From the NCBI RefSeq assembly GCF_018736045.1, contig NZ_CP076132.1, forward strand, positions 3,085,501 through 3,149,500: DNA of 64,000 bases. Reading direction: 5' to 3'. A program made the position numbers and the translations under genes. Origin of the DNA: Flammeovirga yaeyamensis (GTDB lineage Bacteria; Bacteroidota; Bacteroidia; Cytophagales; Flammeovirgaceae). The notes under the pieces are model-generated. The model made no database searches. It worked only from the letters and a program-made list of their open reading frames with translations, and was not told where the DNA came from. Shown here in pieces: positions 63,445 to 64,000 of this stretch (within the stretch, counting starts at the first letter, position 1; each line of letters opens with the position of its first letter).

Positions 63445-64000
63445 TTATTTATTCCAAGCATCCACAGTTTCCAAGTTCCAATCACTAATTTTGATTGTTT
63501 TAAACCCTAACTCTTTACACTCTTTTGTATATTGTTCTGGCTTATCATATTCTTTATTGGCTTCATCATCATGAATTACTAAATAACCATTACCCACATA
63601 TTTCATCATTGGGAAATCGCCATGAGAATTACCATAAGCAACTGTTGGCTTGATTCCTCTTGCCTTCAAATTATCAACTTTACCTTCTTTGTCGTTGATG
63701 TTGATATTCTTTGCTTTTAGCTTCTCCGTTCTAAACTCAGAACCAATCACCACATCAAAAGAATTATTTAAATAGCGTTTGTTTACCTCTTCGGCAAATC
63801 TCACTTCAGAACCTGTACATAAAACTAATGTGTAACCCTCTTTTTTAAGACTATCCACAACAGTCATCATATAAGGATACACTCTGATATCGTGTTTCTT
63901 AAAAAACGATTTTAGATATTTTGGATATTTTGGATTGTTACTTAGTTCAGTTAAACCATTGACTAAATCATCCATAGTTTCAATCTGACTAGTACTATAT
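63445..64000 (-). CDS. HAD-superfamily phosphatase, N-terminus outside window
   Basis: Partial protein of at least 185 aa; the frame stays open past an internal Met (63975) up to the window edge, so the true start lies beyond 64000. Present motifs are LVLCTGSEVRFAEEV (motif II Ser/Thr), KLKAKNIN (motif III Lys) and VAYGNSHGDFPMMKYVG (motif IV acids). The missing DxDGT nucleophile motif must be in the cut part. It resembles phosphoserine phosphatase-like HAD-IB enzymes. Substrate unknown. Confidence 0.85.
   Translation of the reverse strand, partial: YSTSQIETMDDLVNGLTELSNNPKYPKYLKSFFKKHDIRVYPYMMTVVDSLKKEGYTLVLCTGSEVRFAEEVNKRYLNNSFDVVIGSEFRTEKLKAKNININDKEGKVDNLKARGIKPTVAYGNSHGDFPMMKYVGNGYLVIHDDEANKEYDKPEQYTKECKELGFKTIKISDWNLETVDAWNK

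Overview
The window looks like chromosomal DNA from a low-GC, probably marine member of the Bacteroidota (Cytophagales/Flammeovirga-like; the genus cannot be fixed from this sequence). The signs are type IX secretion C-terminal domains, a SusD-free cobalamin uptake operon with a surface beta-propeller lipoprotein, many Cys-lipoproteins and signal peptides ending in Q, scarce Shine-Dalgarno sites, -7 promoter boxes of the form TAnnTTTG, and families largely found in this phylum (DUF3127, DUF2939, DUF4442, GH19 chitinase with T9SS tail). No tRNA, rRNA, insertion sequence, prophage or CRISPR array was seen.

Layout. 0.3-6.7 kb: a DUF418 membrane protein, a DUF3127 protein with an SSB-like tail, glutaryl-CoA dehydrogenase plus an RluE-type pseudouridine synthase, an aldo/keto reductase and a secreted protein. 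6.8-13.6 kb: a self-regulated multidrug efflux operon (TetR, TolC, HlyD lipoprotein, two ABC ATPases, two ABC-2 permeases). 13.7-17.2 kb: a one-TM protein, then about 1.7 kb without genes that holds eight tandem, structurally conserved, individually terminated small RNA genes, followed by an ECF sigma factor. 17.2-30.4 kb: gapA, D-Ala-D-Ala carboxypeptidase, bestrophin, GNAT-like protein, gamma-glutamyltransferase, DUF4442 protein, acyltransferase, 3-hydroxyacyl-CoA dehydrogenase, lysS and a BASS transporter. 30.5-36.4 kb: small proteins, a MORN/TIMP-like/Kazal-like fusion, DUF1460 amidase and a secreted thioredoxin fusion. 36.5-40.9 kb: cobalamin riboswitch with BtuF-, BtuB- and BtuG-like genes. 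41-54.3 kb: proteases, sulfatase, stress and small-molecule genes, and a DUF4132 pair. 54.3-63.4 kb: large secreted proteins (a di-heme DHOR protein with Cys-rich repeats, a T9SS-tailed small protein, a GH19 chitinase) and an NMO-type flavoenzyme. The right edge cuts a HAD phosphatase.

The most unusual element is the small RNA array at about 14.27-15.95 kb. Each unit has a 5' hairpin whose sequence changes but whose pairing is kept, a nearly invariant A/U-rich linker, and its own intrinsic terminator. Copies 2-7 also share an upstream pattern TTSACA - AAACC-like - 15/16 nt - CGTTA, which resembles an ECF-type promoter, and an ECF sigma gene lies immediately downstream. Three genes in this same window, all for envelope or exported proteins (starts at 6718 minus, 19093 plus, 33771 plus), carry 11-12 nt stretches complementary to the invariant linker just before their start codons. 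The working hypothesis is a multicopy sibling-sRNA regulon under ECF control; the promoter and target parts are inference.
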